From the NCBI GenBank assembly GCA_903858475.1, contig CAIOIZ010000116.1, forward strand, positions 1-64,000: DNA of 64,000 bases. Reading direction: 5' to 3'. The stretch is from an uncultured Bacteroidota bacterium (lineage in GTDB: Bacteria > Bacteroidota > Bacteroidia > Chitinophagales > Chitinophagaceae). The notes under the pieces are model-generated. The model made no database searches, was not told the origin of the DNA, and saw nothing but the letters and a program-made list of their open reading frames with translations. The translations under genes and the position numbers were made by a program. This document shows, piece after piece, positions 22,145-31,782 of the stretch; positions within the stretch are counted from its first letter, which is position 1, and every line of letters begins with the position of its first letter.

Positions 22145-23215
22145 TCAAAGGGGTGGATCTGTGTTGGGTCGATAAAAAAGACGATCCAGCAACCACCAAG
22201 CGACAATTATCAGCAGTAAAAATAGGGCGCTAAGCCAGTTATTAGCAAAACCATCCATGATGGTAGTTTTGTCTGATACCAGATAAAGCGGTAACCCTGC
22301 TAGTGCAATAGAAGTGCCTAGGGTAAGTGCCGATGCTGTAGCAGGATAATTAGCAAGGCTATTGCCCATTAATAAAAAACTAATAGGCACGCTGCTTTGC
22401 AAACAAGCAATGCCAAATGACAATGCATACATATTATCCTTCCCAAATTGAAAACACAAAAAAGTAATCGGCAAACTGATATAGACAAATTTTTTCCAGC
22501 CAATTTTATCGGCGACCAAACCGCCGATTATTTTTCCTATAAAAGCACTTATTCCGATTATAAAAATACCATCTTCAAAATTGAAGGACACCTGATTGAT
22601 AACATCAAAAATAAAAGAGCGAAAACACATGATTAGTAAAATGCTCATCATCATCCAATCGTGTCCATCCAATTGTGCTGACTTAGTTGACCTGATAGGA
22701 TAAACTGGCGTTGCTAATTGCAAAATGAACCATTCAACCATTATTACGAGTACCAGAAAAACCCATAACCATTGCATACTAATAGCGCCCAATAAACCAC
22801 CCAATGTGAGTCCGAGTACACCAGGAGCAGTGAAGATGGCCAATGGGCCTGCTTTGCCATCATTCACCTGCAAACAGATGGTGCCACCACTTACATGCAC
22901 CAATGCAGATGCAATACCTGAGCAAATGATTCCCATAGCAGGATCTATTAAAAAAACAATAATGGAGAGTGGTAATAAAACAACGGTAGCCTGCACAAAG
23001 GGCTTAATTTTTTTCTGTGCATCCATCCAAAATCCTACAGGCAATTGTCCGCCAAAAGCAAGTACAGAATAAATTACGATGAATAAAAAACTATCCGAAT
23101 AACTATGATGGTAAGTATAATTTGCCAACATAAACCCTGCAATGAAATCATTCAGGCAATGAAGAATGCCCCAAAGAAAAGGTTGTAAAAGAGTATGTTT
23201 GGATAAAGTTGGCAT
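22145..23215 (-). CDS. MFS-like 10-12 TM transporter
   Basis: 356 aa, highly hydrophobic; VIYSVLAFGGQLPVGFWMDAQKK resembles the MFS loop 2-3 motif; IGKIIGGLVADKIGWKKF resembles the second-half motif. Confidence 0.6.
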   Translation of the reverse strand: MPTLSKHTLLQPFLWGILHCLNDFIAGFMLANYTYHHSYSDSFLFIVIYSVLAFGGQLPVGFWMDAQKKIKPFVQATVVLLPLSIIVFLIDPAMGIICSGIASALVHVSGGTICLQVNDGKAGPLAIFTAPGVLGLTLGGLLGAISMQWLWVFLVLVIMVEWFILQLATPVYPIRSTKSAQLDGHDWMMMSILLIMCFRSFIFDVINQVSFNFEDGIFIIGISAFIGKIIGGLVADKIGWKKFVYISLPITFLCFQFGKDNMYALSFGIACLQSSVPISFLLMGNSLANYPATASALTLGTSIALAGLPLYLVSDKTTIMDGFANNWLSALFLLLIIVAWWLLDRLFYRPNTDPPL

Positions 23216-23239
23216 TCTTAAAAATACAATAATAGCTAT

Positions 23240-23554
23240 TTAAAGTATGTACAAATTAATAAGCTCCCCTATACCATAACTGATACCATTGGCAAGAAAG
23301 CCAATAAAGAGTGCTTTCGACCAGCTAGATTTCAAAAATAAGCGGTAACCTATACCTTCCACTAAAGCTACCCCGCATTCCATAAGATGAATATTCAGCG
23401 AAGTGGTGAAAAGCAACATATGTAATAAAGGCCAAGTAAAAAGATTCAGTAGAAACCCAACGAGCAGGGCATACTTCCATTGCTTTCTGAAAAAAAGCCA
23501 TACAATGGGCAATTCAATCAGTAAAGTCAACAAAAAATAAATCCATATTTCCAT
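23240..23554 (-). CDS. Small membrane protein with two copies of a W-x-K-A helix motif
   Basis: Start MEIWIYFLLTLLIELP preferred so as not to overlap the upstream gene; FFRKQWKYALLVGFLLN and LFLKSSWSKALFIGFLAN. Confidence 0.65.
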   Translation of the reverse strand: MEIWIYFLLTLLIELPIVWLFFRKQWKYALLVGFLLNLFTWPLLHMLLFTTSLNIHLMECGVALVEGIGYRLFLKSSWSKALFIGFLANGISYGIGELINLYIL

Positions 23555-23562
23555 AGTGATTA

Positions 23563-23877
23563 TTAAAAACGAAAGAACAATGATAAAATATAAGCTGAAA
23601 GAAAGGCTGCAATGGTAGCAGACAGCGCTCCCAGTAAAGCCTTTACCCAAGTTCCCTGAAAAAATATTTTATAACCGATGGTTTGCAACAATAAGATAGG
23701 AATAAAAACAAGCATCCAATCCACTCCAAAAATCATAACCAATAATAAAGAGCTAGGCAATGCAAATCCATGAATACTGATATTGGCCAATATATCCAGC
23801 TTATCCATTGGCCGGTATATCCAATTAATCAACAACACTTCAGTAATAATCATTAAAAATATAGGTAGTATAGCCAT
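23563..23877 (-). CDS. Small membrane protein with W-x-K-A helix motif
   Basis: 104 aa, hydrophobic; IGYKIFFQGTWVKALLGALSAT. Confidence 0.65.
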   Translation of the reverse strand: MAILPIFLMIITEVLLINWIYRPMDKLDILANISIHGFALPSSLLLVMIFGVDWMLVFIPILLLQTIGYKIFFQGTWVKALLGALSATIAAFLSAYILSLFFRF

Positions 23878-23908
23878 AATATTTAGTATTGAGTGAGTAC
23901 AGTTCTAA

Positions 23909-24049
23909 TCACTTGTCACCTTTCTTTTTTTTAAAAATAAAAAGGGCGATCAATCCCAGTAAAGAAATACAGGTAATAATGATCAACCATAAATGATTAC
24001 CTTGATTGAGCCAGGGCGCAGCGCGCACATCTAATAATAGGTACAACAT
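23909..24049 (-). CDS. 46-aa single-TM small membrane protein (not in ORF track)
   Basis: Hand translation: MLYLLLDVRAAPWLNQGNHLWLIIITCISLLGLIALFIFKKKKGDK*; one TM with positively charged C-terminus; sits 3 nt after the preceding stop. Confidence 0.6.
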   Translation of the reverse strand: MLYLLLDVRAAPWLNQGNHLWLIIITCISLLGLIALFIFKKKKGDK

Positions 24050-24052
24050 GTT

Positions 24053-24358
24053 TTATCCGTTTAAAATAATGAAGAAAATAAATCCAATGAGATTAAGCAA
24101 TACTCCCAATAGGATGGCCTTCCACCAAACCCGGCGTAATAATACAAAATAAACAGCCGTATCAAATACAATAGCAATTAAAAAGAGCGCCCAGAAATCG
24201 AATTTTGTTTCATGGTATAACATTGTAAACGAAGATCCCTGAAAAAGGGCCAATGCTAAACCTACTTGTAAGGCCTTCCACTTCAGCCCATAATAAAATG
24301 GCCAAGCCAATACCCCTTTGATAATAAAAAAGCCGAGCACCATATAGTAAAGTGACAT
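24053..24358 (-). CDS. Small membrane protein with W-x-K-A helix motifs
   Basis: 101 aa; FYYGLKWKALQVGLALALF and VYFVLLRRVWWKAILLGVLLN. Confidence 0.65.
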   Translation of the reverse strand: MSLYYMVLGFFIIKGVLAWPFYYGLKWKALQVGLALALFQGSSFTMLYHETKFDFWALFLIAIVFDTAVYFVLLRRVWWKAILLGVLLNLIGFIFFIILNG

Positions 24359-24363
24359 ACCTA

Positions 24364-24933
24364 TTAATTTGTTTGATTGTTTTTTTTGCGCAAAAACATT
24401 CCCAATAGCAAGAGGAATCCTAGTATACTACAGGCAATGAAAATGATCCTATTTTTTTTATAAACCGAAGTAGTTGATTCGCCTTTGAAGAAAACATATT
24501 GAAAAACCGCCTTGCTACTATCTGCTTTGTATTGTAATTTACCATCCACCACCCCACTGATGGTGAAATCAATATTATAATCCTTCGCCACATACTTCAT
24601 GCTGTCGAGTGTAATTCCGTGCAGGGTATCAATTAAGCTAATATAAAAATCTCTTTCCGATTCTTCCCAATGCCTTCCCCGCTCTTGGGTATAAATTACA
24701 GAAGGATCTTCCGCTATGATTTCAAGTAACTGATTATAGAATTCCTTTTTGGCAGTATCTTTTTTATAAAATTCATAATGACTATAGGCCAATACAAAAT
24801 TTTTGATATTGGAAACCCCTTTAAATGTAAAAATACTTTCGGCCCCCACCCGACGTATACTAAAGCCTGGCCCATCAGCATAACAATTGTATAGTAGGAA
24901 AAAAAAGACAAAGCCCAACAAAAAATGCTTCAT
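24364..24933 (-). CDS. Hypothetical secreted protein anchored by a C-terminal TM
   Basis: Start MKHFLLGFVFFFLLYNCYA preferred over 25014; C-terminal NRIIFIACSILGFLLLLGMFLRKKNNQ. Confidence 0.6.
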   Translation of the reverse strand: MKHFLLGFVFFFLLYNCYADGPGFSIRRVGAESIFTFKGVSNIKNFVLAYSHYEFYKKDTAKKEFYNQLLEIIAEDPSVIYTQERGRHWEESERDFYISLIDTLHGITLDSMKYVAKDYNIDFTISGVVDGKLQYKADSSKAVFQYVFFKGESTTSVYKKNRIIFIACSILGFLLLLGMFLRKKNNQTN

Positions 24934-25064
24934 AGACATTATTTTCGTGAATCTACAACTTGAATATTGAATCAACAATACCCAAAGGAGGGTAGCTGTT
25001 TTGCTATTCATCAAACGGCCTTAAATCCCTACCTTTATAGCTTTCCAAACCTACACTACATATA

Positions 25065-28000
25065 ATGAAAACCGTTCTTTTATTTTTTCTATCCCTGTCT
25101 TCCTTTTTCATTGCAAATGCACAAAATGAATTCAGGAATCCGCAGGTCATCACTGGACATTTAATTCGAGTAACACCAGCCCTAAGTGCATTGCCAATTT
25201 TACCTGATTCCATTTACAAACCTTCTCGTGATGCCAATGGAAGAATTGGAGAAGATGACAATGAGCGAGAAGGCAGAAAAGGAAATCCAAGGCTCGATCC
25301 CAATCCACAACCCAGAGGAATTGACCCTTCACTGCAAACAAATTATGCAACGCCCAATGGGCCCAATAGTCCATTGGCTTTATTACAAAACTGGCCAGGT
25401 CTTCCCAATACAGCCGTATCGCCAGCTGATCCAACATTAGCCGCTGGTCCCAATCATGTGATACAAATGATTAATAATTCTACCAGTAGTAAATACCGCA
25501 TCTGGAATAAAACAGGTACGCAATTGTATGAGGGATTACTGTCTACAATTACAGGCATTTCAGGGGGTGGCGATCCAGTAGCAGTATATGATCAACTGGC
25601 CGATCGTTTTTTATTGACAGAATTTGGCAACGGAACCAATTTCTTTTATGTTGCCGTATCACAAACACCCGACCCAGGTGGTGCCTGGTATATTTATTCC
25701 TTCAGCACCCCCAGTTTTCCTGATTATCCAAAATATGCGATGTGGGAAAATATGTACACCGTTACTTCTAATGAAAGTGCCGACAATGGTATCTATGCGA
25801 TGGACAGAGCTAAAATGCTCGCAGGCAATCTAACGGCAACGATGCAACGCTTTTCTGGCCCGCATACAACTGGCATCGGCTTTCAGGCACTCACACCCGT
25901 TTGCGTAGAAGGCCCGACCCCTAACCCTGCAGGCAAACCAGCCATGTTTATGCGGATGCAAGATGATGCTTGGACGGCCAGTACCGGTGATGTAGATAGC
26001 TTGCAAATTTGGAACCTGTCGATTGATTTTACAACGCCCGCCAATTCCGTTTTATCGAGAGGTACTGGCATTGCAACCGACCCATTCGATAGTGATCTTT
26101 GTGGATTTACTTCTTTAAACTGTATTGCGCAACAAGGCAGCACTCAAAAATTAGATCCTATTCGAGAATTATTAATGAACAAAGCCATTTACCGAAATTT
26201 TGGAGACCATGAATCCATCGTTTGTAATCATTCTGTTGATGTAAGCGCCACCGATCATGCTGGCGTTCGCTGGTATGAACTAAGAAGAACAGGTACCAGC
26301 GCTTGGACCATTTACCAACAAGGAACTTATTCAGCAGATGCCAATAATCGCTGGATGGGCTCTATTGCAATGGATGGCACTGGTGCCATTGGATTAGCAT
26401 ACAATGTATCCGGTAGCACTGCATTGCCTTCTTTGCGCTTCACCAGTCGCAAAGCTTGCGACCCGCTAGGTCAAATGACGGAACCTGAAACGGTAATTAT
26501 CAATGGGCTCTCTGCACACAACAACAATCGTTGGGGTGATTACAATACATTAACCATCGACCCTTCAGATGATCGTACTTTCTGGTTTACAGGAATGCAC
26601 ATGCCAGCTAGTGGAGGCTGGACAACAAGAGTAGCTTCTTTCACTGCGAGTAGTTGTGCCCCCGAAGTTGTATTCAGCACTTTGGATCAAACAACTCCAG
26701 AAGGTACTGCCGTTGCCCCTAACAATTGCCTACCCTATATAGATGTGCCGGTTACCATCAGCATGTCCTTGGCACCTTCCCAAGCTGCTTCCATCAATTT
26801 CACTTTTGGAGGAACGGCAACACAAGGAACAGACTATACTGTAATTGGAAATACCAACACCACCTTAGATGCATCCAATTTATCTAGGACCATCACTATT
26901 AGAATTTACAATGATGCATTGGTTGAATCAACCGAAAGCATCATTATTGGTTATACAATGAATGCCAATGGAGGCAATGCTTATCCAGGTAGTTTCAATC
27001 AAACTTGTACCATCAGCATTACAGATGATGACCTTGCACCAGTTGCACCGAGCACTCTCTTTTCGGATGATTTCGATGCCATTAGTACTGGCTTGGGTAC
27101 TTGGACGGCTACAGTAGTAAGTGGCACTACTAACCGTTGGATGGTAGGCAGCAATGGGGGAACTGGTTTTGCAAATAAATCTGCCTATATCTCTAATAAT
27201 GCTTCTGCCTACTCGTATACTGTAACTAAAGCATCTACTACTAGATTAGAATCACCAGTGCTCAATACAACTGGAAAAAACGGATTGAAATTGAGCTTTA
27301 TTTACAAATCCAATGGTGAAGTTTCAGGTTCTACTTATTATGATTATGGAACCATTCAATATTCGATAAACAGCGGAAGTACTTGGACCAATTTACAAAC
27401 CAATATACAGGGCATCAGTACCGCTACAGCAATGACGATTAACTTACCAACTGCTGCTGAAAATATCAGTACCCTAAAAATTGGATTCCTATGGACCAAT
27501 GACAATTCAGCTGGCACCCAACCTCCATTTGGAATTGATAGTGTGAAACTCATCAATACAGGACAAGCAGTTCAAACAGCAGTTAATGCTGGCAGCAGTT
27601 TTGATGAAGAATATTTGGGACCAAACGCAAGCATTAACTATTACGATAGATCCACCAACAATGTTATGGCAGTAGTTACAAATTTAAGTAGCCATGATTT
27701 CGGTTGTACCAAAGTAGAAGTAGATAGAGCAGGTACTGCTGCGGTAGATTTTGATAATACAGATGCGGCGCATAAACTGATGAGTAAGACTTTTAAAATT
27801 ACCCCTACCACCAACAATGCAAGTGCGTCGATAAAAGTGAAATTGTATTATACCGCTGCAGAAATTGCAGGATGGAGAGCCGTTACCGGGCAAGCCACTA
27901 GCAGTTGTGAAGTAGTAAAAGTTGCAGGCAATAATTCCATCAGCAGTGTCACACCTGGCAATGCTACAGGATTCACGATCAATAGCGCAGCTCCCAATTT

Positions 28001-28649
28001 TATACAGTTTGGTGCCGACACTGCCTTTGAAGCCAGCTTTAACAATGGGTTTAGTGGTTTTGGTGTTGGACTAAGGCCCATCACTGTAATCCCAGTTACA
28101 TTATTACAATTTGACGGCTATTACCTCAATAAAAATACCATCCAAATAAACTGGTCAACTGCATCAGAACAAAACAGTGATCGCTTTGAATTGGAAAGAA
28201 TGATTACAGGAGCTGCATTTCAAAAAATAGGGCAAGTGATGGCAGCAGGTAATTCAAGTGTAACAAAAAAGTATCAACTACTAGACAAACAATTTAGCCG
28301 CCGTGGGTCTAATTTTTACAGATTAAAAATAATAGACAAAGACGGTAGATATAAATACAGTCATGTAGTTGAATTGCGCAGCACAGAGAAAGGATTTTTC
28401 GAAATCTATCCCAATCCATTAAACACCGATTTATTAACTGTAAAGATTCCTGCAGTGTATCAATCAGCCGCTTTACAAATCAGTGTTTCGAATGCAGTTG
28501 GACAAAAATTAGTAGAACAAAAATCGAGCATCAATAGTGTAGGCAACAGCAGCATTTCTTTGAATAAATTGCCGGCAGGTATTTATTTACTTGAAATTAG
28601 GAGCGATAAAGAAATCTTATTTACCACCAGATTGGTTAAAGAGCAATAA
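25065..28649 (+). CDS. Large secreted T9SS-sorted protein with Calx-beta-like domain
   Basis: Signal peptide; PEGTAVAPNNCLPYIDVPVTISMSL...TQGTDYTVI...ITDDD; C-terminal FEIYPNPLNTDLLTVKIP...LPAGIYLLEIRSDKEILFTTRLVKEQ. Confidence 0.85.
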   Translation: MKTVLLFFLSLSSFFIANAQNEFRNPQVITGHLIRVTPALSALPILPDSIYKPSRDANGRIGEDDNEREGRKGNPRLDPNPQPRGIDPSLQTNYATPNGPNSPLALLQNWPGLPNTAVSPADPTLAAGPNHVIQMINNSTSSKYRIWNKTGTQLYEGLLSTITGISGGGDPVAVYDQLADRFLLTEFGNGTNFFYVAVSQTPDPGGAWYIYSFSTPSFPDYPKYAMWENMYTVTSNESADNGIYAMDRAKMLAGNLTATMQRFSGPHTTGIGFQALTPVCVEGPTPNPAGKPAMFMRMQDDAWTASTGDVDSLQIWNLSIDFTTPANSVLSRGTGIATDPFDSDLCGFTSLNCIAQQGSTQKLDPIRELLMNKAIYRNFGDHESIVCNHSVDVSATDHAGVRWYELRRTGTSAWTIYQQGTYSADANNRWMGSIAMDGTGAIGLAYNVSGSTALPSLRFTSRKACDPLGQMTEPETVIINGLSAHNNNRWGDYNTLTIDPSDDRTFWFTGMHMPASGGWTTRVASFTASSCAPEVVFSTLDQTTPEGTAVAPNNCLPYIDVPVTISMSLAPSQAASINFTFGGTATQGTDYTVIGNTNTTLDASNLSRTITIRIYNDALVESTESIIIGYTMNANGGNAYPGSFNQTCTISITDDDLAPVAPSTLFSDDFDAISTGLGTWTATVVSGTTNRWMVGSNGGTGFANKSAYISNNASAYSYTVTKASTTRLESPVLNTTGKNGLKLSFIYKSNGEVSGSTYYDYGTIQYSINSGSTWTNLQTNIQGISTATAMTINLPTAAENISTLKIGFLWTNDNSAGTQPPFGIDSVKLINTGQAVQTAVNAGSSFDEEYLGPNASINYYDRSTNNVMAVVTNLSSHDFGCTKVEVDRAGTAAVDFDNTDAAHKLMSKTFKITPTTNNASASIKVKLYYTAAEIAGWRAVTGQATSSCEVVKVAGNNSISSVTPGNATGFTINSAAPNFIQFGADTAFEASFNNGFSGFGVGLRPITVIPVTLLQFDGYYLNKNTIQINWSTASEQNSDRFELERMITGAAFQKIGQVMAAGNSSVTKKYQLLDKQFSRRGSNFYRLKIIDKDGRYKYSHVVELRSTEKGFFEIYPNPLNTDLLTVKIPAVYQSAALQISVSNAVGQKLVEQKSSINSVGNSSISLNKLPAGIYLLEIRSDKEILFTTRLVKEQ

Positions 28650-28654
28650 AAAAA

Positions 28655-28682
28655 GGCCGGAATTAATTTCCGGCCATTTTTT
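28655..28682 (+). terminator. Rho-independent terminator
   Basis: GGCCGGAA-TTAAT-TTCCGGCC hairpin followed by ATTTTTTACC. Confidence 0.85.
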
Positions 28683-28786
28683 ACCTTGTTAAGATAAACC
28701 CAAAAACTTGCCTTTCATCATTAAATAAGAAGGAATGCAATCTGCATCCATTATTTTTACACGAAATTTTTCGTAAACGTATATAC

Positions 28787-31603
28787 ATGAAGCAATTATT
28801 ACTTAGTTTTTTAGTCATACTGAGTTACACAACCGTGAATGCCCAGGTAAGAGGAACCGTTTTGGATAGCGCTGGGAAAAAGCCCATTGACAAGCTAACT
28901 GTCGGGCTGGTGATTAAATCGAATCCAAGAGATACCGCCTATACGCTCACTGATGAAAAAGGCAATTTTCAATTTACGGCAGTACCTGCTTCCAGTTTTT
29001 CTATTGTAATTATCAATATGGGCTATAATCCTATTGCAAAATACATCCCTGTAAAACAAGCAGAAAAAATAATTGAATTAGGCAAAATTGTGTTGAGCAG
29101 TCGCGCTAAATTATTAGATGAAGTAATTGTACAATCGGCACCCATTGTTGTAAAAGAGGATACCATTGAGTACAGAGCGGATGCATTTAAAACAAAGGAA
29201 GGGGCTGTGGTAGAGGACCTGCTGAAAAAATTACCAGGTATTCAAGTGGATAAGGAAGGCAACGTGAAAGCTCAGGGAAAATCTGTATCGAGAGTAAAAG
29301 TAAATGGCAAGGATTTTTTTGGAGGGGATGTAAAAACGGCTACCAAGGAATTGCCAGCCAACATTGTAGATAAAATTCAAGTAATTGATGACTATGGTGA
29401 CCAAGCAACTGTCAGTGGCATCAAAGACGGAGAGCCCGATAAGATTATCAATATTGAATTGAAAAAAGACAAGAACAAAGGATTTTTTGGAAGAACCACC
29501 ATTGGTGCGGGTACGGAAGACCGTTATCAGGCTTCCTTTAATGGCAATTACTTTAACAATAACAAACAAATATCATTATTTGCCAATAGCAATAATACCA
29601 ACGCCTCGCTTTTCAATTTTGGAGGCGGTGGCAATCGAGGTGCTACCAGTATGATGCGCAGCGGTATGGGGGCTGTAAGCGATATGGGAGGCATGGGGGC
29701 AGCTGGCGACCTTAGCCAATTTGGTGGATCTAATTCGGGCATCTCGGCCACCAATTCAATGGGCACCAATTTTCGTGACCAATGGGGAAAGCGTGTAAGC
29801 GTATATGGTAGTTATTCTTATTCCCACAAAAACACTAGTTTATTACAGAATACTTCTGCACAAAATTTTTATACCAGCAATAGCTTTATCAATAACCAAG
29901 ACCAAAACAACCAAACCATTGGCGAAAGTCACCGAGGTACTTTCAATATCGAATATCAAATAGATTCATTCAATTATATTAAAATTAGTCCCAGTATTAA
30001 TTATAGCAAGAATACAGGGAATAATAAAAGTCTATTTGACTATATACAAACGGGCGGCATTAAGTCGAGTGATGGTAGTAACTTAAACCAGTCAAGCTCT
30101 ACTGCACCTAATTTAAGTGCAAATGTGCTTTTCAATCACAAATTCAGAAAAAGGGGACGCAATTTTTCTGCCAGCGTAAATCTTGGCAACAATGAGAGCA
30201 ATAGCACACAAGATATTGTCAACCTCAGCAATCAATACATTCCACCTTTTATTGGTTATAGAAATGCTTTCCAATACATCGATCAGCAAAACAATAATCA
30301 CAATTACGGTGTGCGGTTAACTTATAGTGAACCTTTGTCGAAGACCCGCAACCTCGACTTCTCCTTGTCGCACAACAACAATTATAGTAGGAACGATAAG
30401 AAAACTTACAATGTAGACAGTGCCAGTCAAGCACAAACCCTGAACAGTTTTTTAAGCAATGACTTTGAAAATAATTTTTACAATAATCGTGCAGGCATAT
30501 CCTTACGCACTACCACCAAAAAATACAATTACACATTGGGTTTAAGTTTTCAACCAGTTGACCTGCAAGGAAAATCAATTACCAAAGACAGTGCTTACCA
30601 ATCCATCAAACGCCTCAATGTATTTCCAGTACTTAGAGCGGTTTACAATTTCAGTCGTACCAAAGCACTTAACTTTAATTATAGTGGCAATGCTACTCAA
30701 CCTAGTTTTTCCCAATTACAACCAGTACTGGATGTCAGCAACCAGCAAAATATTTCCCAAGGTAATCCTAACCTGAAGCCATCGATTAACCATAACCTGA
30801 ATTTCAGTTACAATAATTTTAATTTCATTACTGGCAAAGTCTTCTTTAGCAACTTTACCTTTAGTACTATCAAAAATCAAATTGTAAATAATAGTATTAA
30901 CAAAGGGGCAGGCCGACAGTTAAGCATACCCGAAAATGTAAATGGCTATTATAATTTATTGGGACTTTATACCTATAGCCGACCCTATAAGAATAGAAAA
31001 TATGTAATCACTTTTAATGGTTCTGCCAACTACAACCACAATATCAACCTGATTGATAGCAGTAAAAATATTGGCCAAAACTGGCTCCTGAATCAGGGAT
31101 TCAATTTTGAATTCAACTTTAAAAACTGGTTAGAATTTGGAACAGGATTATCCTATAGTTTGAATGATGTTAAGTACAAAAGCGCTACTGGCGGCAATAT
31201 TGGTTCGCTGCAAAACAGCAGCAGCAATGCTTGGACAATCAGCAGCAATATCAATATTGACCTTAGCAAAAGAACCGTCTTGGTATACGATTTCGATTAT
31301 ACCATTAACACGGGCCTGGCCAGTTCGGTTAGCCGCAACCTAGCCATAATGAACGCTAGCATTGAACAACAATTATTTAAAAAGAAAAACGGCATTCTGA
31401 AACTGGCAGCTTTCGATTTATTTAAACAAAACAGCAATATCAATCGCTCCGTTAATGCCAATTCCATCACCGATACCAGAAGCAATCGATTGACGCGCTA
31501 TTTTATGCTAAGTTTTACCTATCGACTGCAAAAATTTGTAGGTCAACGCCCCATGGGTGGAATGCGACCAATGGGTGGCGATAGAGCGGTGCAATTCAAT
31601 TAA
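28787..31603 (+). CDS. Outer-membrane beta-barrel / TonB-dependent receptor-like protein
   Basis: Signal peptide; VRGTVLDSAGKKPIDKLTV carboxypeptidase-regulatory-like domain; VEDLLKKLPGIQVDKEGNVKAQGKSVSRVKVNGKDFFGGD plug; C-terminal FMLSFTYRLQKF. Confidence 0.85.
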   Translation: MKQLLLSFLVILSYTTVNAQVRGTVLDSAGKKPIDKLTVGLVIKSNPRDTAYTLTDEKGNFQFTAVPASSFSIVIINMGYNPIAKYIPVKQAEKIIELGKIVLSSRAKLLDEVIVQSAPIVVKEDTIEYRADAFKTKEGAVVEDLLKKLPGIQVDKEGNVKAQGKSVSRVKVNGKDFFGGDVKTATKELPANIVDKIQVIDDYGDQATVSGIKDGEPDKIINIELKKDKNKGFFGRTTIGAGTEDRYQASFNGNYFNNNKQISLFANSNNTNASLFNFGGGGNRGATSMMRSGMGAVSDMGGMGAAGDLSQFGGSNSGISATNSMGTNFRDQWGKRVSVYGSYSYSHKNTSLLQNTSAQNFYTSNSFINNQDQNNQTIGESHRGTFNIEYQIDSFNYIKISPSINYSKNTGNNKSLFDYIQTGGIKSSDGSNLNQSSSTAPNLSANVLFNHKFRKRGRNFSASVNLGNNESNSTQDIVNLSNQYIPPFIGYRNAFQYIDQQNNNHNYGVRLTYSEPLSKTRNLDFSLSHNNNYSRNDKKTYNVDSASQAQTLNSFLSNDFENNFYNNRAGISLRTTTKKYNYTLGLSFQPVDLQGKSITKDSAYQSIKRLNVFPVLRAVYNFSRTKALNFNYSGNATQPSFSQLQPVLDVSNQQNISQGNPNLKPSINHNLNFSYNNFNFITGKVFFSNFTFSTIKNQIVNNSINKGAGRQLSIPENVNGYYNLLGLYTYSRPYKNRKYVITFNGSANYNHNINLIDSSKNIGQNWLLNQGFNFEFNFKNWLEFGTGLSYSLNDVKYKSATGGNIGSLQNSSSNAWTISSNINIDLSKRTVLVYDFDYTINTGLASSVSRNLAIMNASIEQQLFKKKNGILKLAAFDLFKQNSNINRSVNANSITDTRSNRLTRYFMLSFTYRLQKFVGQRPMGGMRPMGGDRAVQFN

Positions 31604-31647
31604 TTTGTTACCAAATAGCCAGATTGGCTGGAATTGAAGTAAAAAAA

Positions 31648-31677
31648 GGAGTTTCAAGTTCTGAAACTCCTTTTTTT
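31648..31677 (+). terminator. Rho-independent terminator
   Basis: GGAGTTTCA-AGTTC-TGAAACTCC followed by TTTTTTT. Confidence 0.85.
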
Positions 31678-31734
31678 GGCCAAAACCCTGCCCTGAAATT
31701 TGAAATTAGGCATGGTTTTATACAGCCTTTGCCC

Positions 31735-31742
31735 TACCTTTG
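31735..31742 (+). promoter_or_regulatory. Bacteroidota -7 box TACCTTTG upstream of atpG
   Basis: TAnnTTTG match 40 nt before ATG at 31783; no convincing -33 TTTG seen. Confidence 0.45.
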
Positions 31743-31782
31743 CCGCCTTAAAACTAAGCGCAAATTTTTAATACTTTTCAGT

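Noticed and set aside
31624-31782. N-terminal extension of the atpG ORF
   Set aside because: The extension reads through a terminator hairpin (31648-31677) and a TACCTTTG promoter box; the canonical gamma-subunit start MSGALKEVRNRI is at 31783.
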